DNA of 64,000 bases, taken from positions 19,381 through 83,380 of the forward strand of contig NZ_SDID01000003.1 of the NCBI RefSeq assembly GCF_009192995.1, written 5' to 3'. Source of the stretch: Sulfurimonas indica (GTDB lineage: Bacteria > Campylobacterota > Campylobacteria > Campylobacterales > Sulfurimonadaceae). Each line of letters starts with the position of its first letter. Positions within the stretch are counted from its first letter, which is position 1. Below the pieces are notes generated by a model that was not told the DNA's origin, did not search any database, and saw only the letters and a program-made list of their open reading frames with translations. Below are positions 8,166 through 16,634 of the stretch, one piece after another. A program made the position numbers and the translations under genes.

Positions 8166-8849
8166 ATGTTAATTTATGCCAAACAACCAATATACTATCT
8201 TATCAATCATTATCCGCAAAAGATAAAAACACTTTATTTGGCGAAAGAACTTGATAAAAAAGAGTATTCACGTCTGATGAAAATGGGTTTTCCTATAAAA
8301 CGCATACCTAATGAAGCAGCTGTGAAGATGAGTAAAAATGCAAACCATCAGGGTTTTTTGGCAGAAGTTGAAGAGTATACACTGCATGAGTTTAAAAGCT
8401 TTTTAGATAAAGATTTTGTACTTGTATTAGCAGGTTTAACGGATGTTGGAAATATCGGTGCGATTGTGCGAAGTGCGTATGCTTTGGGTGTTGATGCTAT
8501 TGTTGCATGTGGTGTGAAAAAGCTCAATCTTGAGCCACTACTGCGAACAAGTACGGGTGCACTTTTTGATATGCCTTTTGCTTTGGAGCATAATATTCAT
8601 AATGTACTTAATGATTTAAAAATGTCGGGTTTTAGATCATATGGTGCAGATATGGGAGGCATAGATATTCGCCAAGCAGAGATTGTGAAAAAGAGAGTGT
8701 TGGTTTTAGGTAATGAGGGAGAGGGACTTACATCACGTGTGAGTTCAAAACTAGACACCATTGTAAGCATAAAGATGGCACATGATTTTGACTCGTTGAA
8801 TGTAAGTGTAGCAGGTGCTATTTTAATGGATAGGATGAGATATGAGTGA
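8166..8849 (+). CDS. rlmB: TrmH/SpoU family rRNA 2'-O-methyltransferase
   Basis: SPOUT methyltransferase of the RlmB type, which in E. coli methylates G2251 of 23S rRNA. The three family motifs are visible: motif 1 TDVGNIGAIVRSA near residue 92, motif 2 LGNEGEGL near 177, and motif 3 DSLNVSVAGAILM near 208. A short N-terminal substrate-binding domain precedes them. It overlaps the next gene by 8 nt. The exact rRNA target is inferred; other SpoU enzymes act on tRNA. Confidence 0.85.
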   Translation: MLIYAKQPIYYLINHYPQKIKTLYLAKELDKKEYSRLMKMGFPIKRIPNEAAVKMSKNANHQGFLAEVEEYTLHEFKSFLDKDFVLVLAGLTDVGNIGAIVRSAYALGVDAIVACGVKKLNLEPLLRTSTGALFDMPFALEHNIHNVLNDLKMSGFRSYGADMGGIDIRQAEIVKKRVLVLGNEGEGLTSRVSSKLDTIVSIKMAHDFDSLNVSVAGAILMDRMRYE

Positions 8850-9642
8850 AGCGTTAGATAGATTAAAAGATATTGGTGCACAGAAGATTTATGAAGATAC
8901 ACATATCCCGATAGGACATGTACAAGCTATACTCTATGAGAGTTTTGACGGGTTGAACAAGATTCAGTTTGTCGGATTTATCTCTATACTTGAGCGAGAG
9001 TATGGAGAGGATTTAAGTGCAGTTCGTTCTCGTGGAGTTGGCTATTTTGATGAAAAAAATGCACCTGATGAAGCCATCACGGATGATGCCATATTTAAAT
9101 CTTCAAGTAATAAAAAAAATCTTACAATCCTTTACATCATTTTAGCGATCATACTTTTTATCATTGCCATCTCTTTTTCTATGCAATCAGCGAACGATAC
9201 ACTGGACAATGCCATCAAAGAGAATAAAATCATCGAAGATGCAAAGAAAAACATTGTTGTAGATGCAAACATAAGTGATAATAACAGTAGTGATGAAAAT
9301 GCTTCACTGACAAATGATGAAAAGACTACAGTTGCTCCCGTAAAAGAAGAAAAAGCTCTTCCTCAGAGCTTGAAGATCATAGCAAGAACAAAAGTGTGGC
9401 TTGGTTACATTGATGCCGCGACAAATAAAAAGTACCAAAAGATTTTTGAGGGGGAGTTGGATTTAGACCCTACAAAAGAGTGGTTGCTTTATTTTGGACA
9501 TGGTTATATTGATGTGATTATTAATGGAGAAGAGATAAAGTATAATGAAAAAAATACTTTGAGACTGCACTATGAAAATGGTGAGATCAAACAAATTTCC
9601 ATCAATGAATTTAGAAGATTAAACAGAGGTAATACATGGTAA
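8842..9642 (+). CDS. RodZ-like membrane protein with N-terminal helix-turn-helix
   Basis: A 266-residue protein built as a cytoplasmic helical domain (about 1-70), one transmembrane helix (about 94-114), an acidic Asn/Asp-rich linker (about 118-165) and a C-terminal beta-type domain in the periplasm. The pattern THIPIGHVQAILYESFDGL followed by FVGFISILEREYGEDL resembles the helix-turn-helix domain of the cytoskeletal protein RodZ. RodZ links MreB to the cell envelope; a similar role here is inference. Overlaps rlmB upstream and the next gene by 7 nt. Confidence 0.6.
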   Translation: MSEALDRLKDIGAQKIYEDTHIPIGHVQAILYESFDGLNKIQFVGFISILEREYGEDLSAVRSRGVGYFDEKNAPDEAITDDAIFKSSSNKKNLTILYIILAIILFIIAISFSMQSANDTLDNAIKENKIIEDAKKNIVVDANISDNNSSDENASLTNDEKTTVAPVKEEKALPQSLKIIARTKVWLGYIDAATNKKYQKIFEGELDLDPTKEWLLYFGHGYIDVIINGEEIKYNEKNTLRLHYENGEIKQISINEFRRLNRGNTW

Positions 9643-10493
9643 AACTTTTACTTTCTCTCCTTTTTCTCTACAGTTTTGCTTTTGCGCAGGATGTAGAGCC
9701 TTTGGAGGATGTAAGTGTTCAAGAAGATCCTCTGACGGTTAAAATCAAGAGCTTTTTGAATGAAAAAACCTATGAAGAGAACAAAGGTTTTATCGATGCT
9801 ATTTTTGATCCCCAAAGTGCATTTTATTATAATGACAGAGTTGATGCGGTAAAGGTTGTACAAACCTTAAAAGAAAATGGCCTTTTAAAGCTTTTTTTTA
9901 ACTCTCCACAAGAGTTTCAACTCAATTTCAAAACAAACGGTTCACCACTCTTTTTTGTTAAACTGATGAGTGATACACTCAGAAGCATAGGATACTACCG
10001 TTATGTAACAACAGCTTCAAATCTTGATGCTTCAGAGTTTACATGGAGTATAAACCTTACTTCAGAGTATGCAACGGATCCACTGGTACTACAAAATCAG
10101 CTTCATAAAAGTTCCTGTGAGATTATAGATATAGAAAGAAATGCCCCAAAAGAGTGGACATATATCATAGATATCTCCAATGCAAAGCTCAATGTTAAGA
10201 CCCTGCATGATAAAGAAGAGATTAAACTCAAACGCTCACTCTATGCACATTGGCTCAATGTCTCAAAGATAAGAACACTCAAAATCAAAAGTTCAAGACG
10301 TAACAGTTGGTACCCTAATATTGCTTATTATGACAGCTCTTTGCATCTTGTAAAGATTATAAAAAGAGATAAAATCTACAGAGAGATTCTACTTAACATT
10401 CCAAAAAATGCAACATATATCAAAATCTCTGACCTCTATACACTCAAAAATGTAAGGGATGAACTCACGCTAATGCCAAAGGGAAGACGCTAG
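9636..10493 (+). CDS. Secreted periplasmic protein, unknown function
   Basis: A 285-residue protein with a cleavable signal peptide; the AFAQD site suggests cleavage after about residue 17. There are no further membrane segments. It contains an Asp/Glu-rich start of the mature chain, then mixed alpha/beta sequence with no motif I know. Its 7-nt overlap with the RodZ-like gene suggests the two products act together at the envelope. Confidence 0.65.
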   Translation: MVKLLLSLLFLYSFAFAQDVEPLEDVSVQEDPLTVKIKSFLNEKTYEENKGFIDAIFDPQSAFYYNDRVDAVKVVQTLKENGLLKLFFNSPQEFQLNFKTNGSPLFFVKLMSDTLRSIGYYRYVTTASNLDASEFTWSINLTSEYATDPLVLQNQLHKSSCEIIDIERNAPKEWTYIIDISNAKLNVKTLHDKEEIKLKRSLYAHWLNVSKIRTLKIKSSRRNSWYPNIAYYDSSLHLVKIIKRDKIYREILLNIPKNATYIKISDLYTLKNVRDELTLMPKGRR

Positions 10494-10531
10494 TTTCTCA
10501 AGAATGTTATCTTATTCTAAATATTTTTCGC

Positions 10532-10537
10532 TAAAAT
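10532..10537 (+). promoter_or_regulatory. Probable -10 box of the aminotransferase-hom operon
   Basis: TAAAAT in the context TTTTCGCTAAAATAGC, like other promoters in the window. It lies upstream of the 266-bp inserted element, so transcripts for the downstream gene would carry the whole element in their leader. Confidence 0.5.
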
Positions 10538-10553
10538 AGCATCAATAATTTTA

Positions 10554-10819
10554 GGGCACCTCTAAAAACTCTAACAACTCCCAGAGGGATAAAACAAAGA
10601 TGAAGTTGTGAAGAACTTTTTTTGAGCCATAGCTAAAGCTACGGTGATGAAAAATTCTTTGCAACTTCGCTTTGTTTTATCCTCCCTGCGGGCATAAGAG
10701 AAAAGTCCATACTCTGCGTTAAAAGTTATTGCTTTAGCTACGGCTAGAGCTTTAAACTTTTGCCTTGATTATGAAATTTTCTCTTATGCTGAGAATTGTT
10801 AGGGTTTTTAGAGGTGCCC
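10554..10819. mobile_element. MITE-like element, 266 bp, with terminal inverted repeats and two internal hairpins
   Basis: Terminal repeats of 24 bp (10554-10577 and 10796-10819) begin GGGCACCTCTAAAAAC and differ at one base. TTA flanks both ends (10551-10553 and 10820-10822), consistent with a 3-bp target duplication. Inside are two large hairpins: arms 10587-10620 with 10648-10682, and arms 10693-10704 with 10777-10788, the second also having an inner palindrome around 10731-10750. There is no open frame for a transposase. The TNA-type target would fit an IS5-like parent, but that assignment is inference. This element fills most of the 341-nt gap between genes. Confidence 0.8.
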
Positions 10820-10834
10820 TTAAGAGGGCTAAAT

Positions 10835-12067
10835 ATGTTTGATGAGTTTACATTTAATAGAGTTGAGAGACTTCCGAAGTATGTCTTTGCAGAGGTAAAT
10901 GACATAAAAATGGCGGAACGCCGTGCTGGTAAAGATGTCATAGATTTTTCTATGGGTAATCCTGATGGACCAACCCCAGAACACATAAGAGACAAACTTG
11001 TCGAATCTGCCCAAAAAACAAAAACTCATGGATATTCTACATCCAAAGGTATTCCAAAACTCCTCAAAGCGATTGCGGACTGGTATGAACGTCGTTATGA
11101 CTGTCAGCTTGATCCAGAAACTGAGTGTGTGGCTACAATGGGTTCTAAAGAGGGATATGCCCATTTAACATATGCTATCACAAACCCTGGTGATGTGGCA
11201 GTGGTTCCAGACCCGACCTATCCAATTCATGAGTACTCTTTTATCTTGGCAGGTGGGAATGTTATCAAGTTTGGTATCGAGTTTGATGAGCACTATCGTT
11301 TGGATGAAGACAAATTTTTTGAAAACTTAGACAAGGTTTTCAAAGAGAGCTCTCCAAAACCAAAGTATGTACTTGTAAACTTTCCACACAATCCGACAAC
11401 AGCTACGGTAACTCCTGAGTTTTATGAGAGACTTGTTGCGATGGCAAAAGAGAAGCGTTTTTATGTCATCTCTGATATTGCTTATGGTGATATCACTTTT
11501 GATGGGTATAAAACACCGTCAATTATGCAGGTAAAAGGTGCAAAAGATGTAGCAGTTGAGTCATTCACACTCTCAAAAAGCTACAATATGGCAGGTTGGC
11601 GTGTTGGTTTCTTTGTAGGAAACAAAAAGCTCATCGGTGCACTACAAAAGATTAAGTCATGGCTTGATTACGGAATGTTTACTCCTATCCAAGTTGCTGC
11701 AACAGTTGCTCTTAACGGTGATCAGCAGTGTGTACGTGATATCACAGAGAAGTACAATCACCGTCAAGAGGTCCTTATTGAGGCATTTGGTCGTGCAGGT
11801 TGGCATATCGAGAAAAATGAAGCGACAATGTTTAGCTGGGCGAAGATTCCTGACTGTGTGGCACATTTGGGCTCACTGGAGTTTTCAAAGCGCCTCCTAA
11901 CAGAAGCCGGCGTTGCTGTGGCACCGGGAATTGGTTTTGGTGAGTATGGTGAGGGGTATGTGCGTATCGCATTAATAGAAAATGATAACCGTATCCGTCA
12001 GGCAGCAAGAAATATAAAAGAGTTTTTAAAACAGTTTGACGGCTGTAATCAAGAGAGCAAAAAGTAA
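10835..12067 (+). CDS. PLP-dependent aminotransferase, AlaC/LL-DAP aminotransferase-like
   Basis: Fold-type I aminotransferase (410 aa). The lysine that binds pyridoxal phosphate is in SKSYNMAGWRVGF, and the NFPHNPTT motif and SDIAYGD follow the class I pattern. It resembles AlaC-type alanine or aspartate-family transaminases; the substrate cannot be fixed from sequence alone. The frame is open back to TTG 10796 inside the inserted element, but ATG 10835 has an AAGAGGG ribosome site and begins a normal protein. Its stop overlaps the hom start by one base, pointing to aspartate-family amino acid metabolism. Confidence 0.85.
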   Translation: MFDEFTFNRVERLPKYVFAEVNDIKMAERRAGKDVIDFSMGNPDGPTPEHIRDKLVESAQKTKTHGYSTSKGIPKLLKAIADWYERRYDCQLDPETECVATMGSKEGYAHLTYAITNPGDVAVVPDPTYPIHEYSFILAGGNVIKFGIEFDEHYRLDEDKFFENLDKVFKESSPKPKYVLVNFPHNPTTATVTPEFYERLVAMAKEKRFYVISDIAYGDITFDGYKTPSIMQVKGAKDVAVESFTLSKSYNMAGWRVGFFVGNKKLIGALQKIKSWLDYGMFTPIQVAATVALNGDQQCVRDITEKYNHRQEVLIEAFGRAGWHIEKNEATMFSWAKIPDCVAHLGSLEFSKRLLTEAGVAVAPGIGFGEYGEGYVRIALIENDNRIRQAARNIKEFLKQFDGCNQESKK

Positions 12068-13329
12068 TGATAAAAGTTGGAATAATCGGTGTAGGAACTG
12101 TTGGGACTAGTGTTGTAAATATCTTAAAAGAGAATGCTGATGTCATCTCAGCACGTGCTGGTCGTGATATAGTGGTCAAGAGCGGTGTTGTCAAAAATCT
12201 TGCAAAAGATAGAGGGCTTGATATTACGCTTACAGATAATGTTGATGATATCTTAAATGATAAAGAGATTGATATTGTAGTTGAGCTTATGGGTGGTGTT
12301 GAGGAGCCTTTTGAAGTTGTAAAACGTGCGCTTGAATCTGGTAAAGCAGTTGTTACTGCGAACAAAGCACTTCTAGCATACCACAGATATGAGCTTCAGG
12401 AAATTGCCAAGGATATAGCATTTGAATTTGAAGCTTCGGTGGCTGGCGGTATTCCAATCATCAATGCATTGCGTGATGGTCTTTCTGCAAATCATATAGA
12501 ATCAATCATGGGTATCATGAACGGTACGTGTAACTATATGATGACGAAGATGACAAATGAGGGTGTGGCATATGATGTGATACTCAAAGAAGCTCAAGAT
12601 CTAGGATATGCAGAAGCTGATCCAACTTTTGATGTGGGTGGTTATGATACTGCACATAAATTGCTTATCTTAGCATCTATTGCGTATGGGATTGATGCAA
12701 AACCTGAAGATATCCTCATTGAGGGTATTGAAAATGTTACCCAAGATGATATCGCTTTTGCAAAAGAATTTGGTTATGCAATTAAACTTTTAGGAATTGC
12801 GAAAAAAGACAAGAATGAAGTAGAGCTTCGTGTACATGCCTGTCTTATCAAGCAAGATGAGATGATTGCAAAGATTGACGGTGTAATGAATGGTATCAGC
12901 GTTGTTGGTGACAAAGTGGGTGAGACACTTTACTATGGACCGGGTGCCGGTGGCGATGCGACAGCATCAGCTGTAGTGGCAAATATCATCGATATTGCAA
13001 GAAGTGGAAAATCTACACCGATGCTTGGATTTAACCGTCCGATGGAAGGCAATACGCTGACACTCAAACCAAGTGAAGATATTGAGAGCAAATATTACCT
13101 GCGTATCAATGTTTCAGACAAAACAGGCGTGTTAGCAAAGCTGACAAAAATCTTTGAGACACACAATATCTCTATAGAGACAATGTTACAGCGTCCGAGT
13201 GAAAATGAGCGTGCAAATTTACTTATCTCTACACATATAGCAGTTGAAAAAGATATTCAGGCGATGATGTCTGAGCTTGAAGCTCTTGATTTTGTACATA
13301 CTAAGCCTATGATGATCAGGATAGTATAA
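12067..13329 (+). CDS. hom: Homoserine dehydrogenase
   Basis: Reduces aspartate semialdehyde to homoserine, the branch point to threonine and methionine. The N-terminal GIIGVGTVGTSV dinucleotide motif, the NGTCNYM motif near residue 155 and the EAQDLGYAEADP segment near 177 are typical. Residues from about 345 form an ACT domain, the usual site of feedback control by an amino acid. Translationally coupled to the upstream aminotransferase. Confidence 0.95.
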   Translation: MIKVGIIGVGTVGTSVVNILKENADVISARAGRDIVVKSGVVKNLAKDRGLDITLTDNVDDILNDKEIDIVVELMGGVEEPFEVVKRALESGKAVVTANKALLAYHRYELQEIAKDIAFEFEASVAGGIPIINALRDGLSANHIESIMGIMNGTCNYMMTKMTNEGVAYDVILKEAQDLGYAEADPTFDVGGYDTAHKLLILASIAYGIDAKPEDILIEGIENVTQDDIAFAKEFGYAIKLLGIAKKDKNEVELRVHACLIKQDEMIAKIDGVMNGISVVGDKVGETLYYGPGAGGDATASAVVANIIDIARSGKSTPMLGFNRPMEGNTLTLKPSEDIESKYYLRINVSDKTGVLAKLTKIFETHNISIETMLQRPSENERANLLISTHIAVEKDIQAMMSELEALDFVHTKPMMIRIV

Positions 13330-13336
13330 AAAAGAG

Positions 13337-14071
13337 ATGAAAATCTTAATTACTGGTGCGAGCAGCGGTCTTGGGGCTGAGTTTGCACGCCAGTATGCCT
13401 CGTCAGAAAATGAACTCTATCTTCTTGCACGAAGAGAAGAGAAACTCCTCCAACTTAAAAATGAACTTTTCGATAAATGTAAAAAAATCAGACTGATTGT
13501 AGTTGATGTAAGAGATTTTGAACTACTGCAAAATAAGCTGCATGAGATAGAGGCTCTCGATATGGTCATCCTTAATGCCGGTATATCCTTAGGGCATTCC
13601 CATACAGAGATGCCAACGATAGCAGAGTTTAAAAATCTCTATGATGTTAATGTCCTCTCGCAACACGCAGTTTTAGAGGTACTTTTACCAAAGATGCAAG
13701 CACAAAAAAGTGGCAAAGTTATCTTTATCTCTTCTCTCTCCTCTCTGTTTACCATGCCAAGTGCAAAGGTTTATGCTTCATCAAAACGTGCACTCAATGC
13801 TTATGCGGAAGGTATTCGATATAAATATGCTTCGTACGGTATCAAAGTAGTAACAATTTTGCCTGGATTTATTAAGAGTGAACTTACCGATAAAAATGAT
13901 TTTAACATGCCTTTTTTACTTGAAACAGATGAGGGTGTGAGACGGATGAAACAGGCGATAGATAGAGGTAGAGAGCTTTATGCTTTTCCGCTTAGATTTT
14001 ATTTAATCATTCGGATTTTGAGTTGGCTTCCATCTGCCTTAAGGCAAAGAATTGTAAACTATCTTGCTTGA
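13337..14071 (+). CDS. Short-chain dehydrogenase/reductase
   Basis: Classical SDR (244 aa): TGASSGLG cofactor motif at residues 6-13, NAG at 80-82, serine near 133, and catalytic Y146 and K150 in the YASSK motif. The C-terminal hydrophobic stretch (RFYLIIRILSWLPSALRQR) suggests membrane association, as in several SDRs that act on lipids or ketones. It starts 7 nt after hom and is probably in the same operon. Substrate unknown. Confidence 0.85.
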   Translation: MKILITGASSGLGAEFARQYASSENELYLLARREEKLLQLKNELFDKCKKIRLIVVDVRDFELLQNKLHEIEALDMVILNAGISLGHSHTEMPTIAEFKNLYDVNVLSQHAVLEVLLPKMQAQKSGKVIFISSLSSLFTMPSAKVYASSKRALNAYAEGIRYKYASYGIKVVTILPGFIKSELTDKNDFNMPFLLETDEGVRRMKQAIDRGRELYAFPLRFYLIIRILSWLPSALRQRIVNYLA

Positions 14072-14083
14072 TTATTGACTGCA

Positions 14084-14194
14084 GATTTTTTAACAATATT
14101 TTATAAAGATAAAAGTAGCCGAGGCGATTGCGAAGTAAACTTTCGCTGAAATCCTCCCTTGCTCACGAGCTTCATAAAACATTGTTAAAAAATC
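14084..14194. repeat. 111-bp palindromic element between SDR and formate dehydrogenase-like genes
   Basis: The outer arms 14084-14108 and 14170-14194 are 25 nt each and pair with two mismatches (they start GATTTTTTAACAAT). The interior is also imperfectly self-complementary around a GCGAAG/CTTTCGC core near 14131-14147, so the whole unit can fold into one long hairpin. Near-repeats TTATTGACT (14072-14080) and TTATTGGACT (14195-14204) lie outside, a possible target duplication. It shares no clear sequence with the element at 10554. It could be a small non-autonomous element or a structured RNA/terminator after the SDR gene. Confidence 0.65.
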
Positions 14195-14234
14195 TTATTG
14201 GACTATGAAGATAGTTATAGGGAGAGCGGGAAAA

Positions 14235-16304
14235 ATGGAAAATATAGAGACGATAGACAGTGTATGTACCTACTGTGGTGTTGGGTGTGATATAGCAGCA
14301 CATGTTGATATAAAAGAGAACAAAATCAAAAAGATTTTTGCGCATCCTGATGGTGTGGTTTCACAGGGGAAGCTCTGTATCAAGGGTAAGTATGGTTTTG
14401 ACTTTGTAGATGCAGATGACAGATTAAGAATTCCACGAATTCGTAAAAGCTTTTTAGAGAAAAACCCTGCTATTAAAGAGGCTGTTGCTTCTGCTTTGGT
14501 TGATTTCGATGATACATGGTATGAGTGTGATTTAGATGCCGCAACTACTGCCTGTGCGATGAAGCTGGGAGAGATTCAAACGAACTATGGTCGTAAGGCT
14601 GTGGCTTCCATCGGTGGAGCGCGTACTTCTTGTGAATCTTCTTACTTTTTCCAAAAATTTACCCGTCATACACTGAACTCTCCTCACGTAGACAACTGTG
14701 CGCGTGTTTGTCACTCTCCATCACTTAAAGGTATGCGTGCAACTATTGGTGAAGGTGCTGCAACAAATCCTTACAATGATATCTACAATGTCGAGTTTAT
14801 GATAGTTATTGGTTCCAATACAACAGAAGCACACCCAATCATTGCCAATAGAATCCTTGATGTGGCACGTGAGCATGATAATTTGGCTGTTTTTGATGTA
14901 CGTGAGATAAAACTGCACCGTTTTGCAAAATACAAAGCAATTATGCCGCATGAAGCAAATCTGTTGATACTCAATATGCTCGCTTATGTCATCATCGATG
15001 AAGAGCTTTATGATGAGAGTTTTATAGAGGACAGAACAAAAGGTTTTGCAGAGTTTAAAGAGAAGATCTTAAATGACCCGTATGCAAATCCGGACTATTT
15101 TAATGAAATAGAGGGCTATGAATACCTCTCAAAACTTGTGCGTAAAGTAGCGCGTGAGTATGCTCTGAAGAAGTCAATGATTTTCTGGGGACTTGGGATT
15201 ACTGAGCATTTAGATGGTTCATATGCTGTAATGGCTATAACACACCTTGCTCTTATGACAGGTAACATCGGTAAGGCAGGAGCAGGACTTATGCCGCTTC
15301 GTGGTCAGAACAATGTTCAAGGTACTTGTGATATGGGAATGCTTCCATATTATGACCCTGATTATCAGGAGCCAAAAGAAGTTGGTCTGATGACACCACA
15401 GCTTGTCGATGAGATGCTTGAAGGCAGACTCAAGGCAGTACTGAATATTGGTGAAGATCTCACGCACATCCATCCAAATCTCAATAAAATCGACCGCGCA
15501 TTTGAAGAACTGGAGCTTCTTTTTGTACAAGAGCTCTTTATGACAGATGTAGCAAACCGTGCGGATATTGTTGTGGGTGTCAAATCTGCATATGAAAAAA
15601 CAGGTGTCTATGTCAATGCTATGCGTCGTTTGCATCTCTCTCAGCCACTTGTTAAATCAGATCTGCCGGATGACTGGGAAGTACTTCAAATTTTAGATAA
15701 TAAAATGGGAGGTGATGCCAACTATAAAAGTTCACAAGATGTTTGGCAAGAGGTGCAACGTGTAGCGTATCGCCGTTTTAGTGGAGCAGATTATCACAGA
15801 CTTGAGAAGCATCGCAAACGTGGACTGCAGTGGCCGGTTCATACCGAAGATACACCAATTTTGCATCAACTGGACTTTAGAACAGATGATGGTTATGGAT
15901 ACTTTAAGTATCATCAGTACAAACTGCGTGGAATGATAGAGGAGATAACAAACAAAAATCTTCAGGGCTACCATCTTACAACAGGACGAACACTAGCACA
16001 TTACAATAATGCAGCACAAACAAAGCGCAGTGACAAGCTCAATGACAGATATGATGAAGATATCTTACTTGTATGTGAAGAGGATGCTGCTGACTTTACG
16101 AGTGAAAAAGTGATACTCAGAAGTGAGTTTGGAGAGACAAATCCGCTTAGAGTAAAGATTACAAATAAAGTGCGTCCTAAGACACTCTTTGCAACCTTTC
16201 ATCATGCCAAAAGTCGTATCAATGCATTGTTTGGTGATGCAAGGGATGAATTGATTCTTACGGCTGCTTTTAAAACCATAAAAGTTGAAGTAATTAACTG
16301 CTAG
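14235..16304 (+). CDS. Molybdopterin oxidoreductase, formate dehydrogenase alpha-like
   Basis: Catalytic subunit binding bis-MGD and one [4Fe-4S] cluster. The cluster cysteines CTYCGVGC lie at residues 11-18 with the fourth in KLCIKG near 55. CARVCHSP near residue 155 matches formate dehydrogenases, with cysteine where some enzymes carry selenocysteine, and LRGQNNVQGTCDMG near 365 is also characteristic. I chose ATG 14235 because a GGGAGA ribosome site precedes it; ATG 14205 would add 10 residues. No beta or gamma subunit and no signal peptide are present, so it may be a soluble enzyme with unknown electron partner. Confidence 0.85.
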   Translation: MENIETIDSVCTYCGVGCDIAAHVDIKENKIKKIFAHPDGVVSQGKLCIKGKYGFDFVDADDRLRIPRIRKSFLEKNPAIKEAVASALVDFDDTWYECDLDAATTACAMKLGEIQTNYGRKAVASIGGARTSCESSYFFQKFTRHTLNSPHVDNCARVCHSPSLKGMRATIGEGAATNPYNDIYNVEFMIVIGSNTTEAHPIIANRILDVAREHDNLAVFDVREIKLHRFAKYKAIMPHEANLLILNMLAYVIIDEELYDESFIEDRTKGFAEFKEKILNDPYANPDYFNEIEGYEYLSKLVRKVAREYALKKSMIFWGLGITEHLDGSYAVMAITHLALMTGNIGKAGAGLMPLRGQNNVQGTCDMGMLPYYDPDYQEPKEVGLMTPQLVDEMLEGRLKAVLNIGEDLTHIHPNLNKIDRAFEELELLFVQELFMTDVANRADIVVGVKSAYEKTGVYVNAMRRLHLSQPLVKSDLPDDWEVLQILDNKMGGDANYKSSQDVWQEVQRVAYRRFSGADYHRLEKHRKRGLQWPVHTEDTPILHQLDFRTDDGYGYFKYHQYKLRGMIEEITNKNLQGYHLTTGRTLAHYNNAAQTKRSDKLNDRYDEDILLVCEEDAADFTSEKVILRSEFGETNPLRVKITNKVRPKTLFATFHHAKSRINALFGDARDELILTAAFKTIKVEVINC

Positions 16305-16634
16305 ATGAGCAGAGCAAAAGGCAATATAGCCGAAGATAAGGCTTGTTCCTATCTGCTTGAAAATGGTTATGAGATAGTTGAGAGAAACGTCTACTCCCGT
16401 TTTGGAGAGATTGATATCATTGCATCAAAAGATGAAGTTCTTCATTTTGTTGAGGTAAAAAGTGGTGAAAGTTATGAGCTTGCCATTCAAAACATCACTC
16501 CCTCAAAACTCTCCAAGCTCATTAAAACCGCAAATGTCTATATGAAGAAAAACGGCTACAGTGGTGACTACAGTTTTGATGCTGTAGTTGTTCTGCCTCA
16601 AACTATAGAGATAGTAGAGAATATTACGCTCTAG
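16305..16634 (+). CDS. yraN: YraN/UPF0102 family nuclease-like protein
   Basis: A 109-residue protein with a PD-(D/E)XK-like core: AEDKACSYLLENGYEIVERN at the N-terminus, then GEIDIIA and HFVEVKSG, which carry the acidic residues and lysine of the fold. The function in cells is unsettled; the family is thought to bind or cut DNA. It starts directly after the formate dehydrogenase-like stop codon, and its end overlaps the convergent gene by 4 nt. Confidence 0.88.
   Translation: MSRAKGNIAEDKACSYLLENGYEIVERNVYSRFGEIDIIASKDEVLHFVEVKSGESYELAIQNITPSKLSKLIKTANVYMKKNGYSGDYSFDAVVVLPQTIEIVENITL

Noticed and set aside
10796..10834. In-frame TTG extension of the aminotransferase into the inserted element
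   Set aside because: The 13 extra residues come from the right terminal repeat of the element; ATG 10835 has a ribosome site and gives a normal N-terminus.
14532..15974. Long antisense reading frames within the formate dehydrogenase-like gene
   Set aside because: They are cysteine/isoleucine-rich shadow translations without ribosome sites or recognisable motifs; the same holds for other antisense frames in long genes.
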